Source of the DNA: Filimonas sp.
Lineage (GTDB): Bacteria > Bacteroidota > Bacteroidia > Chitinophagales > Chitinophagaceae
Direction of reading: 5' to 3'
Length of the DNA stretch: 64,000 bases
Assembly: GCA_017306865.1 (NCBI GenBank)
Contig: JAFKHH010000028.1
Coordinates: forward strand, 1-64,000
Shown here piece by piece: positions 19,292 to 27,009 of this stretch. Position numbers and translations under genes: made by a program. Position 1 is the stretch's first letter. The number at the start of each line of letters is the position of its first letter. Under the pieces are notes generated by a model that was given only the letters and a program-made list of their open reading frames with translations, had not been told where the DNA came from and ran no database searches.

Positions 19292-19570
19292 ATGTTTTAC
19301 TCCTTACAGGATACAGCCATTTCATTGCTTACATGGTTTTTGATTGCGCTTGCATGTGTTACGATTGTCACCAGGAAGTATAAACCGGTATGGAAAACGC
19401 GTATAGCGCTTGCTGCATTGGCTACAGGTATGGCAGCTATTCTGCAACTGATCATCTCCCGGCTTAAACCTGGTGAAGATTTCTTATACGCCTCATTCTT
19501 TGGCACAATCTTTATTTGCTTGTTAATAGTCGTAAACGCGTATAAGAAAAGTGTGAAGAATAAGGCATAA
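19292..19570 (+). CDS. Small membrane protein, three segments
   Basis: 92 residues from the ATG at 19292; a TTG six codons earlier overlaps the promoter element. Three hydrophobic stretches (AISLLTWFLIALACVTIV, IALAALATGMAAILQLII, ASFFGTIFICLLIVVNAY) and a basic tail. No family recognised. It precedes the LprI-like gene by 78 bases. Confidence 0.6.
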   Translation: MFYSLQDTAISLLTWFLIALACVTIVTRKYKPVWKTRIALAALATGMAAILQLIISRLKPGEDFLYASFFGTIFICLLIVVNAYKKSVKNKA

Positions 19571-19648
19571 TGTGCAAAGGCAAACTCCTTTCTTATACCC
19601 TATGCCGCAAACTTCAAATCGTTCCTCCTCACCAGATAAATGCTAATT

Positions 19649-20179
19649 ATGAAACCTATCCTCCTCCTATTAATTGCCTGTTTATCTTTCCGGTTTTGTA
19701 CCGCACAGGAAATAACACCCGGTGTAAAACAAAAACTAATAGCACAGATTGATAAAGACGCCGAGGCTTTTAAAAACAGCCTCGCAAAACAAAATAAAAC
19801 GAAAATCGAAATAGCCTATGCCGTGGATACCTTTAAGATAGAGCGGCTGAGTGATAAAGAAATGGATACAGATCCATCCACAGCAGGAGCTAACCAGGCT
19901 GTGAGTGAACTGACGGTATCGTATGACAAGCTGATGAATAAGTATTATAATTTACTGATAGCGCAACTGAAAGGGGAAGATAAAAAAACATTAACTGCAG
20001 CACAACGTGCATGGATCACCTACCGCGATGCGGAGAAGAAATTAATTGGTGTAGTGAATAGCCCGGCCTACACCGGTGGAGGCACTATGTACACCACATT
20101 TACCCTCGGCATGTATGCCAAAGTCATTTCTGCAAGAGCGGAACAACTATTCAACTACTACAACTGTCTCAATCCCTGA
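19649..20179 (+). CDS. LprI-like (DUF1311) periplasmic protein
   Basis: 176 residues from ATG 19649 (ATG 19640 adds three). A signal peptide (MKPILLLLIACLSFRFCTAQ) precedes a helical body with LTVSYDKLMNKYYNLLIAQL and LTAAQRAWITYRDAEKKLIG, the hallmark of the lysozyme-inhibitor LprI / DUF1311 family. Members are periplasmic; inhibition of lysozyme is shown for only a few. Stands alone as a transcription unit. Confidence 0.8.
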   Translation: MKPILLLLIACLSFRFCTAQEITPGVKQKLIAQIDKDAEAFKNSLAKQNKTKIEIAYAVDTFKIERLSDKEMDTDPSTAGANQAVSELTVSYDKLMNKYYNLLIAQLKGEDKKTLTAAQRAWITYRDAEKKLIGVVNSPAYTGGGTMYTTFTLGMYAKVISARAEQLFNYYNCLNP

Positions 20180-20360
20180 TAGAAGATATTTCTAAAGCAT
20201 ACAAAAAGGAAGTCCAATTCTTTTAAAAGTATGTACCTGTAGAGCGATACAAAATCTGCTATTATCAGCGTATAACAACTGTTCAATTCCTGTGATCTTA
20301 GTGTAACTGTTGTGTGCCGTATGGTTAAAAATTCTTAGTGTTCCTTCCTGTCTTGGCGTC

Positions 20361-20394
20361 TTTGTGGTCAATTATGAGATAAGCCTTAGATTTG
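20361..20394 (+). promoter_or_regulatory. Promoter of the secreted protein gene at 20418
   Basis: TTTG at 20361-20364, 22 bases, TAGATTTG at 20387-20394, matching the Bacteroidota consensus. The start codon is 23 bases downstream, which supports ATG 20418 over the upstream ATG at 20310. Confidence 0.55.
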
Positions 20395-20417
20395 TAACAA
20401 TAAACAAGACTTTCCAG

Positions 20418-21011
20418 ATGAGACCATACATAGCATTTATTTTGTTCATCCTATCCCTGTCCGCAAAAGCACAAATAAGCGCAGAAGGCCAAAAATTTGT
20501 TGCAGCCTTTTTTGCACAGGAAAGAAAAGAAACAAAATATTTCTATGCGCAAGGCGTAGGTAGTACCACCATCAACGAACTGAGCAAAACGGTCAATAAC
20601 CTGCCAAAGAATACCATTAAAAGCTGGGACAGGTCAGGCGGTCGCGCACGTCTCATAGACTCACTTGTGCTTACAGACGACGAAAAATATTACATACTGA
20701 CGGAGCTGGCTGCGCAGAAAGCAGATTCATTATGGAAAAACATAACGCTGCCAGGCGCCCGTATGGTGCCGAAGCAAACCATCCTCGAAATTTTTAATAA
20801 CAAAAACAAAGGCTGGTCCTATTTTCACGATGGTATAGGCAAAGGCTTTTACCTGTTTACATTTCCCATCTTCTTCCGCAACAACAACTATTGCGCCTTT
20901 TACTATGGATACTCCTGTGGCAATCTCTGTGGAGATGGCGCTTTTATTATTTACAAAAAAGTCAACGGTAAATGGATGGCAGCATTTAAGTTGTACGAGT
21001 GGGTGAGTTAA
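20418..21011 (+). CDS. Secreted protein of unknown function
   Basis: 197 residues. The frame is open from 20310 but the promoter at 20361-20394 and the signal peptide (MRPYIAFILFILSLSAKAQ) fix the start at 20418. The mature protein ends in a cysteine-bearing segment (YYGYSCGNLCGDGAFIIYKK). No family recognised; periplasmic or secreted. Confidence 0.7.
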   Translation: MRPYIAFILFILSLSAKAQISAEGQKFVAAFFAQERKETKYFYAQGVGSTTINELSKTVNNLPKNTIKSWDRSGGRARLIDSLVLTDDEKYYILTELAAQKADSLWKNITLPGARMVPKQTILEIFNNKNKGWSYFHDGIGKGFYLFTFPIFFRNNNYCAFYYGYSCGNLCGDGAFIIYKKVNGKWMAAFKLYEWVS

Positions 21012-21082
21012 TGTGAGTCGTGAATCGGAAAACGTCAATCATCCTGGTTTGTGTCCTCACGAACCAGCTACCAATGTCAACG

Positions 21083-21117
21083 AAGACCTATAAGGTTTCA
21101 AAAACCTTATAGGTCTT
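21083..21117. repeat. Palindromic repeat AAGACCTATAAGGTTT
   Basis: Perfect 16-bp arms (21083-21098 and 21102-21117) with a 3-base loop. A near-identical element lies at 26808-26840 and a similar one with different arms at 25970-26002, all between genes. It can act as a terminator in both directions. Confidence 0.85.
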
Positions 21118-21352
21118 ACTGTTTTAAACGCACAACTCATCCCAGTCTTCTGACTGGGATGCGCTGGATGTTCGTCTCCGACGAATGTATTGACAGAATC
21201 TTGCCTGCTACCTTCATAAAATCTGTCGCCGCTCTGCGGCTCTTTTCTTATAATTATTGATGGCTACCATTCTACCGAGCCTCCGGCTCTCTTGAGATCA
21301 CAAACACAACAATTATTACGCTTTTTAAAAACAGGTCTCAGGAGAATAGGTC

Positions 21353-21654
21353 GCATACCTACGGCATGCTGAAGCCTGTGTATTTGTGAAGCTACCAATA
21401 TCAGATACCTACCGGGCAATGTCATTAAGTTAAGGGAACTTGGAAAACATATACGCCAGAGTGGGCCACTTTTCAAGTGTATCTATAATAGTAAAATATG
21501 TCTTTTGAAAGTGGCCCACTCTAAGCTTAACAGCATTGCCCTACGGGATCTGCGTTTCAGGTACAAAGACTTTCATGGAATTGGGTTATGATCCCGTAGG
21601 GATCGGATATTGGTAGTATATATTATCGCGTTCTTTTGCATGCCGTAGGTATGC
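21353..21654. repeat. Mirrored palindrome island with four nested arm pairs
   Basis: Four sequence modules occur in order on the left and in reverse complement on the right: GCATACCTACGGCATGC (21353-21369 / 21638-21654), CTACCAATATC (21392-21402 / 21606-21616), GGGCAATG (21414-21421 / 21534-21541) and AGAGTGGGCCAC (21458-21469 / 21511-21522). Between the arms are unrelated spacers, and a further hairpin GATCCCGTAGGGATC is at 21590-21604. Confidence 0.8.
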
Positions 21655-21755
21655 AACCTGGTAATAAAAAGTGTGGGTACTCACCAGGTCAGCAGACCAG
21701 GATGAGAATTCGCATCTATCACTCACAACTGCCCACTCACCACTCACAATTTCAC

Positions 21756-21763
21756 TACTTTTG
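21756..21763 (+). promoter_or_regulatory. TAnnTTTG element next to the PhzF start
   Basis: TACTTTTG lies only four bases before the ATG at 21768, so transcription would begin at or near the start codon and the mRNA could be leaderless. It supports ATG 21768 over the upstream ATG at 21636, which lies in repeats. Confidence 0.5.
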
Positions 21764-21767
21764 CGTT

Positions 21768-22556
21768 ATGACAAAGTATCCCATTTATGCGGTAGATGCT
21801 TTTACCGACCGGTTGTTTGGCGGTAATCCCGCCGCCGTATGCCCGCTGGACAAATGGCTGCCAGATGCAACCATGCAGTTACTGGCAATGGAAAATAACC
21901 TGTCTGAAACTGCTTTTTTTGTAAAGGAGAACGGGCATTACCATATCCGCTGGTTTACGCCTGAGTTCGAAATAGATCTTTGCGGGCATGCCACCCTGGC
22001 TAGTGCCTATGTTATATTCAACGAACTGGAAACAGACCTGAATAAGATACAGTTTACCTGTAAAAGCGGGGTGTTGGATGTCGCAAGAAAAGGAAGCCTT
22101 ATAGAGTTGAATTTCCCTGCTCGTATGCCACTCGCTACCGGTGTGCCGGACAACCTGCTTAAAGGATTAAATATTCATCCGGCTCATGTACTAAAGTCGA
22201 GAGATTATTTCCTGGTGTATGAAAGCGAACAGGACATTCTCAACATTGTGCCCGACTTCCATTATCTCAATCAATTAAAAGATGTGGTAGGTATTATTGT
22301 TACGGCAAAAGGACAATCAGTCGATTTTGTCTCACGCTTTTTTGTACCCAACTCTGTTATAGGGGAAGATCCTGTTACCGGATCAGCACACTCGTCGCTT
22401 ATACCATACTGGAGCAGTAAGCTGGATAAAACTGTACTTACCGCAAAACAATTGTCGCCGCGTGTAGGTGACCTGCTTTGCGAGTTTAAAGGCGACAGGG
22501 TAACAATGGCTGGAAACGCCGTATTATATAAGAAAGGAGAATTTTATTTACGATAG
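21768..22556 (+). CDS. PhzF-family isomerase/epimerase
   Basis: 262 residues. The N-terminal signature YAVDAFTDRLFGGNPAAVC and ENNLSETAF, with the likely catalytic Glu47, identifies the PhzF fold; the second half has FVPNSVIGEDPVTGSAHS, the matching duplicated-domain motif. PhzF relatives isomerise small acids; outside phenazine producers the substrate is unknown, and no phenazine genes are nearby. Length is typical. RNase HI follows ten bases later, so the two probably share a transcript. Confidence 0.92.
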   Translation: MTKYPIYAVDAFTDRLFGGNPAAVCPLDKWLPDATMQLLAMENNLSETAFFVKENGHYHIRWFTPEFEIDLCGHATLASAYVIFNELETDLNKIQFTCKSGVLDVARKGSLIELNFPARMPLATGVPDNLLKGLNIHPAHVLKSRDYFLVYESEQDILNIVPDFHYLNQLKDVVGIIVTAKGQSVDFVSRFFVPNSVIGEDPVTGSAHSSLIPYWSSKLDKTVLTAKQLSPRVGDLLCEFKGDRVTMAGNAVLYKKGEFYLR

Positions 22557-22565
22557 CAACAAATT

Positions 22566-23042
22566 ATGACGCAACAAGGCAACCAGTTAATTATTTACAC
22601 AGACGGCGCTGCAAGGGGTAATCCCGGCCCCGGTGGATACGGAGTCGTTTTAATGTGGGGAGAAAAACGAAAAGAATTATCAGCAGGCTACAGGCTTACA
22701 ACAAACAACAGGATGGAGTTGCTCGCAGTAATAGTAGCACTCGAGTCATTGACTAAAAAACACATCCCGCTTACCGTTTTTACAGACAGCCAGTACATTG
22801 TCAATTCTGTAGAAAAAAAATGGCTGGACAACTGGATTAAAACAGATTTCAAGGGAGGAAAGAAAAACAAAGACCTCTGGACACGTTACCATAAAATAGC
22901 CAAAGACTACCAGGTACGCTTCAAATGGGTAAAAGGCCACGCAGACAATCCCTTCAATAATCGCTGCGACTACCTGGCCACACAGGCTGCAGATGGTTCC
23001 AATCTTTTAGTAGATGAAGGCTATGAGAGCGAACTGATCTAA
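22566..23042 (+). CDS. rnhA: Ribonuclease HI
   Basis: 158 residues. Catalytic residues are all present: Asp13 (YTDGAARGNPGPGGYG), Glu51 (NNRMELLAV), Asp74 (FTDSQY) and Asp135 (NNRCDYLA), with His125 in VKGHADN. It cuts the RNA strand of RNA-DNA hybrids in the cytoplasm. Length and motif spacing match the E. coli-type enzyme including the basic protrusion (KTDFKGGKKNKDLW). Confidence 0.97.
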   Translation: MTQQGNQLIIYTDGAARGNPGPGGYGVVLMWGEKRKELSAGYRLTTNNRMELLAVIVALESLTKKHIPLTVFTDSQYIVNSVEKKWLDNWIKTDFKGGKKNKDLWTRYHKIAKDYQVRFKWVKGHADNPFNNRCDYLATQAADGSNLLVDEGYESELI

Positions 23043-23262
23043 AACATAGCTATGCCACGGAGGCACTAAGACAGTAAGAAACACCAAGGTTTTAATGTTA
23101 AGAGTAATAGCACGTATTAACAGCTCAACTTTAGTGATTCTTTGTGCCTTTGTGGCAAACCAACAATTTAACCATATAACAATTAAACTATTTTCGCTTC
23201 CTGCTTCTTCATTTGCTTAATTCTCTCTTTTTCCTATCTTAGGCGCTTTACAAAACCTGCTT

Positions 23263-23955
23263 ATGTCACACTCGCACAAAGATATCTTTGAAGACCGTAA
23301 ACAATTTCAGTTAGAACGCATGATCCTGTTTAGCGATGCCGTATTTGCCATTGCTATTACACTGTTAGTTATAGAAATTAAAGTGCCTGCCGCAGAAATA
23401 AAAGGAGAGGAGCTAACAGCTATGCAGTTAAAGCACATGCTCGCAGAGTTAATACCACACTTTATTGGCTACCTGATGAGTTTTGCCATTGTTGCTACGT
23501 TCTGGGTAATACACCACCGCGTATTTGGATTTATTACCAGTTACAACAACACACTCATTTGGCTAAACATGCTGTTACTCTGTACACTAGCTGTATTACC
23601 TTTTTCCACAAGTCTTGTATCCGAGCATGGAGGAGTAGATTTTGCATACGGTTGGTATTCCATAAACCTTGGGCTGATTGGGTTAAGCAGCTATTTCATT
23701 ATCTCCTATGTAAGTAAACCCTCAAGAGGATTATCTATAGGCTTTGAAGACAAACGCTTCAGAAAGTATATGCGTCAGCGTAGCTTTTGGGTAGCGTTTA
23801 TCTTCTTCCTTGGCGCTATTCTTTGTTTGTTTCATATCCCGACTATCTCATGGATCGCCCGCTTTATATTCCTGCTCATCTTCCCGGTATTAAGAATATT
23901 AAAAGTGCGGTACAACAAAGGGACGCATAAGCTACACGCAGCCGGCAAAAAATAA
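23263..23955 (+). CDS. TMEM175-family (DUF1211) potassium-channel-like membrane protein
   Basis: 230 residues. The family signature is at residues 20-40: RMILFSDAVFAIAITLLVIE, containing the FSD motif that lines the pore in bacterial TMEM175 channels. Five further membrane segments follow (for example LIPHFIGYLMSFAIVATFWV). Bacterial members have one six-segment repeat and conduct potassium as tetramers. The tail is basic. Flanked downstream by a large nested inverted repeat. Confidence 0.9.
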   Translation: MSHSHKDIFEDRKQFQLERMILFSDAVFAIAITLLVIEIKVPAAEIKGEELTAMQLKHMLAELIPHFIGYLMSFAIVATFWVIHHRVFGFITSYNNTLIWLNMLLLCTLAVLPFSTSLVSEHGGVDFAYGWYSINLGLIGLSSYFIISYVSKPSRGLSIGFEDKRFRKYMRQRSFWVAFIFFLGAILCLFHIPTISWIARFIFLLIFPVLRILKVRYNKGTHKLHAAGKK

Positions 23956-23967
23956 AAAAGTTTCGAT

Positions 23968-24091
23968 AGTTCCATAGTTTACAAGTTTCACTTTGCCAAA
24001 GAGGCACAAAAACATAGCTAAGTCTATCTATGTTTTTGTGCCTCTTGACAATATTCTTCTGAAACGCTGAAACCTGTAAACTATGAAACTA
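23968..24091. terminator. Nested inverted repeat between convergent genes
   Basis: The inner stem is 19 bp and perfect (23999-24017 with 24028-24046, core GAGGCACAAAAACATAG). An outer pair, CATAGTTTACA with TGTAAACTATG plus GTTTCA / TGAAAC, spans roughly 23970-23990 and 24068-24090. T-runs are present for both directions. The inner arm shares GAGGCACA with other intergenic repeats in the window. Confidence 0.7.
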
Positions 24092-24092
24092 A

Positions 24093-25721
24093 TCATACTT
24101 GAAACACGCCGTTTCTCAGTGGTGCAATGTCTGCATTATTATTGGCTGCGGTAATAGCTTCTGAAACTACCTGACGTGTTGCCAACGGATCTATAATCTC
24201 ATCTACCCACAAGCGCGCCGCCGCGTAGTACGGCGTTGTTTGCTTCTCGTATCGTCCTTTAATATCATTTAGCAGCGCCTTTTCTTCCTCCGGCTGTGGT
24301 TCTTTACCTGCCGCCTTTAATGATGCCACCTGTATTTGCAACAATGTTTTTGCAGCCTGCTCGCCACCCATCACCGCAATCTTCGCGCTAGGCCACGCAT
24401 ATATAAAACGCGGGTCATACGCCTTGCCGCACATGGCATAGTTACCGGCGCCAAAGCTATTGCCCACAATGATCGTAATCTTAGGAACAACAGAGTTTGC
24501 AACCGCATTCACCAGCTTAGCACCATCTTTTATTATGCCCGATTGCTCGCTACGGCTACCCACCATAAAGCCCGTTACATCTTGCAGGAACAGCAGCGGT
24601 ATTTTTTTCTGATTACAATTCAGGATAAAGCGAGCAGCCTTGTCCGCGCTGTCATTATAGATCACACCGCCCAATTGTATCTCACCCTTCTTCGTCTTAC
24701 TCGTCAGGCGTTGGTTTGCAACTATACCCACTGCCCATCCATCTATGCGCGCATAACCACATAAGATAGTTTTGCCATAGTCTTCCTTAAACTGTTCAAA
24801 CTCGCTATTGTCCACAATACGTTCTATAATATCCAGCATATTATACGGCTTCAGGTTACCCTCGTGCATAATGCCGTACAATTCCTCTTCCTTCTTCTTT
24901 GGCGCAACGGAAGTAGCGCGGTTAAAGCCAGCCGAAGGCATCTCGCCAATCTTACTTACGATCTGTTTTACCCGGTCAAGACATTCCTCTTCCGTTTTAA
25001 ATTTATAATCTGCAATACCACTGATCTCCGTATGTGTAACAGCGCCACCCAGCGTCTCTGCATCTACATCTTCACCAATCGCTGCTTTTACTAAGTAAGG
25101 GCCAGCCAGAAAAATGCTGCCATTACCCTCCACCATCAAAGTCTCGTCACTCATAATAGGCAAGTATGCGCCACCCGCTACACAAGCACCCATTACCGCA
25201 GCTATTTGCGTAATACCCATTGCGCTCATCTGCGCATTGTTGCGAAAGATGCGCCCAAAGTGTTCCTTGTCAGGAAATATTTCATCCTGCAATGGCAGAT
25301 ATACGCCTGCACTATCTACGAGGTAAATAACGGGCAGTTTATTTTCCATCGCTATCTCCTGCATACGCAGGTTCTTCTTGCCCGTAATAGGGAACCATGC
25401 GCCAGCCTTCACCGTTTGGTCGTTTGCCACAATCATGCACTGCCGGCCACTTACATAGCCTATGCCTGCTACAGTGCCGCCTGCCGGGCAACCGCCTTCT
25501 TCACTATACATATCAAAGCCTGCAAACAAACCCAGCTCTGTAAAAGGTTTATTCTTATCACACAGGTACGCTATGCGCTCCCGCGGTGTCAGTTTATTAC
25601 GTTGGTGTTGCCGCTCTATAGATTTTTTACCGCCGCCCAGTTTTATCTTCTCCACATGCGCATTTACCTGGCTCAGCAATAATTTCATCCAGTCTTCATT
25701 ACGATTGAATGTTACGTCCAT
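24093..25721 (-). CDS. Acyl-CoA carboxylase beta subunit, methylcrotonyl-CoA type
   Basis: 542 residues, the carboxyltransferase subunit of a biotin-dependent carboxylase. Features: LTPRERIAYLCD near residue 48, YLVDSAGVYLPLQDEIFPD at about 132, VMGACVAGGAYLPIMSDE and IFLAGPYLVKAAIGEDV around 175-215, and in the second half NSFGAGNYAMCGKAYDPRF and YYAAARLWVDEIIDP. The LPLQDEIFPD insertion and the C-terminal WVDEIIDP fit methylcrotonyl-CoA carboxylase better than propionyl-CoA carboxylase. The biotin-carrying alpha subunit is not in the window. A TATATTTG element at 25742-25749 on the minus strand may be its promoter. Confidence 0.85.
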   Translation of the reverse strand: MDVTFNRNEDWMKLLLSQVNAHVEKIKLGGGKKSIERQHQRNKLTPRERIAYLCDKNKPFTELGLFAGFDMYSEEGGCPAGGTVAGIGYVSGRQCMIVANDQTVKAGAWFPITGKKNLRMQEIAMENKLPVIYLVDSAGVYLPLQDEIFPDKEHFGRIFRNNAQMSAMGITQIAAVMGACVAGGAYLPIMSDETLMVEGNGSIFLAGPYLVKAAIGEDVDAETLGGAVTHTEISGIADYKFKTEEECLDRVKQIVSKIGEMPSAGFNRATSVAPKKKEEELYGIMHEGNLKPYNMLDIIERIVDNSEFEQFKEDYGKTILCGYARIDGWAVGIVANQRLTSKTKKGEIQLGGVIYNDSADKAARFILNCNQKKIPLLFLQDVTGFMVGSRSEQSGIIKDGAKLVNAVANSVVPKITIIVGNSFGAGNYAMCGKAYDPRFIYAWPSAKIAVMGGEQAAKTLLQIQVASLKAAGKEPQPEEEKALLNDIKGRYEKQTTPYYAAARLWVDEIIDPLATRQVVSEAITAANNNADIAPLRNGVFQV

Positions 25722-25741
25722 GCTTACAATTGTTAGTATTA

Positions 25742-25749
25742 CAAATATA
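25742..25749 (-). promoter_or_regulatory. TAnnTTTG element of the carboxylase gene
   Basis: On the minus strand this reads TATATTTG, 20 bases before the ATG at 25721. No good upstream TTTG partner is seen, so it is a moderate call. Confidence 0.4.
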
Positions 25750-25819
25750 GGAGCAATTCAATTTGAAAATGAGAGAATTTGAAAATGTGGGTAATTGCTC
25801 AATTGTTGAATTGTTGTTT

Positions 25820-25945
25820 GCTGTTCGACATGTTAGAGTAACGCATGCTGAACTATAGATGATAAGGATGTATATCCTTTGTATCTGCGGATTATAAATC
25901 CGCATCATCTGCGTTCGCCATGCCCTTCGGAACATGTCGAACAGC
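25820..25945. repeat. Nested cruciform-type repeat
   Basis: Outer perfect 15-bp arms GCTGTTCGACATGTT (25820-25834) and its complement (25931-25945). Inside are two more hairpins: AAGGAT/ATCCTT at 25864-25879 and GCGGATT-ATA-AATCCGC at 25887-25903. No coding frame is credible here. The rest of the 440-base space holds a palindrome at 25970-26002 and a TCACGATT-type repeat at 26013-26040. Confidence 0.75.
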
Positions 25946-25969
25946 GATACGTTAGAATATGTATCAGCA

Positions 25970-26002
25970 AAACCTGACAGGTCTTAAAGACCTGTCAGGT
26001 TT
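25970..26002. repeat. 33-bp palindrome AAACCTGACAGGTCTT
   Basis: Perfect 16-bp arms (25970-25985 and 25987-26002) around a single A. Same design as the AGACCTATAAGG palindromes at 21083 and 26808. Confidence 0.85.
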
Positions 26003-26115
26003 CTCGCTGTTCATTCACGATTACCGTCTCACGACTCACGTTTATTCTCTACGCATAACGGTTCAACAATTAAATAATTCATCAACGCAACTATAATAGA
26101 ATGCAACAAACAAAA

Positions 26116-26139
26116 AAGGATGGCTATTCAACCATCCTT
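26116..26139 (-). terminator. Terminator of the lipocalin-like gene
   Basis: Stem AAGGATGG (26116-26123) with CCATCCTT (26132-26139); read on the minus strand it is followed by a TTTTG run. It lies 22 bases after the stop of the gene at 26161. Confidence 0.8.
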
Positions 26140-26160
26140 CTCTACTATCATTAATCTCAA

Positions 26161-26649
26161 CTATTGTTTAGAAAAATAATACACAATAGTGATTGTTTGT
26201 CCTTCAAAGCTAACCGGGGAGCGAAGTGTAAAGCTGTTAGCCATTACATTGCTCATCTCTACACGGTAACCCTCTGCCACATTCTTCGCCTTTGTAGTGC
26301 CATCCAGTTTTTTAAATTGGAAATAGTTCACACCGTTGATCTGGTCATAAGACCAGATGATTTGCCTCGTACCTGTGGTACACCCATCTTGTGTAGACTG
26401 AATGGTGTAACTGCCATAACCATTGTTTGGCAAGCTCCACGTACTGCCCTTGAAGCAGGAAGCTGGTACATCATCAAATGCCTGTGATTTTATTTTAGTA
26501 TTAGCTGGTATGCCTTCAAATTGAACATCTGTTACAGTCCAGTTGCCGGTGAAATTAGAACGGGCAAGTTTTGTGCTGCTGGAACATGCCACAAATACCG
26601 TAGCAGCAATAGTGAATAGGATTGCACTCAATAAGGTGTACTTTTTCAT
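26161..26649 (-). CDS. Lipocalin-like lipoprotein
   Basis: 162 residues with a lipoprotein signal ending in VFVAC|SSS. The mature part begins with FTGNWTVTDVQFEG, the GxW pattern of lipocalin-like beta barrels, and ends in a strand VSFEGQTITIVYYF. Outer-membrane anchored; ligand unknown. Single-gene unit with its own terminator. Confidence 0.75.
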   Translation of the reverse strand: MKKYTLLSAILFTIAATVFVACSSSTKLARSNFTGNWTVTDVQFEGIPANTKIKSQAFDDVPASCFKGSTWSLPNNGYGSYTIQSTQDGCTTGTRQIIWSYDQINGVNYFQFKKLDGTTKAKNVAEGYRVEMSNVMANSFTLRSPVSFEGQTITIVYYFSKQ

Positions 26650-26807
26650 ATTGTTTTTCTTTTTTGTCGTAATTGCAATTGAAATGCCAAAGTCGGTTAC
26701 AGGTTGTCGGTTAACGAGTTACCAGATGCCCGATAACCGGTTTATCGCCATTCATTTAACACCGCTGCATTTCAATTTGTTTGATTTTCTATAGATAGTT
26801 TCTGCTT

Positions 26808-26840
26808 AGACCTATAAGGTTTTCAAAACCTTATAGGTCT
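26808..26840. repeat. Palindromic repeat AGACCTATAAGGTTTT
   Basis: Perfect 16-bp arms around a single C (26808-26823 and 26825-26840). Second copy of the element at 21083-21117. Confidence 0.85.
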
Positions 26841-26874
26841 CCTGTTGGGCTGTTTGCCTCTCACGATTCTGATA

Positions 26875-26934
26875 GATATTCCATATCTCACTTAAAAGAT
26901 GAATGACCTTCTAAACTTACAGATATGGAATATA
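26875..26934 (+). repeat. Dispersed 60-bp palindromic repeat, copy A
   Basis: Arms ATATTCCATATCT (26876-26888) and complement (26921-26933). Left arm continues CACTTAA, right arm is preceded by CTTAC; this asymmetry is shared by all four copies (26875, 34942, 48805, 50084). Confidence 0.8.
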
Positions 26935-27009
26935 TTTAATAATAGAAGAAGCTTGCTAGTGCGCAAGTTGCCTACAGCTTTCACCATTCACCACTGACAA
27001 CTCACCATC

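Larger units (their letters stand above)
21012..21767. other. Repeat-filled intergenic region without a gene
   Basis: About 750 bases with no believable gene. It holds a TCACGATT-type repeat (21013-21040), a 35-bp palindrome (21083-21117), a run of short hairpins (21138-21161 CATCCCAGTC stem; 21171-21185 TTCGTC; 21228-21240 GCCG; 21277-21289 GAGCC) and a mirrored island at 21353-21654. The frames here are translations of these repeats. Confidence 0.8.
26650..27009. other. Intergenic with palindrome and dispersed repeat
   Basis: No gene. Contains the palindrome at 26808-26840, copy A of the 60-bp dispersed repeat at 26875-26934, and a run of CACCATTCACCACTGACAAC-type sequence before the end of tsaD. 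Confidence 0.7.

Noticed and set aside
21051-21476. Short ORFs in the repeat island
   Set aside because: They are translations of palindromic repeats and have no start signal or family resemblance.
21083-26840. Repeats as a CRISPR array
   Set aside because: Repeat units are palindromes scattered singly over kilobases, without regular spacers or cas genes.
26875-26934. The 60-bp palindromes as simple terminators
   Set aside because: The centre is 25-35 bases long, the conserved asymmetry and multiple copies in both orientations are not needed for termination, and T-runs are poor.
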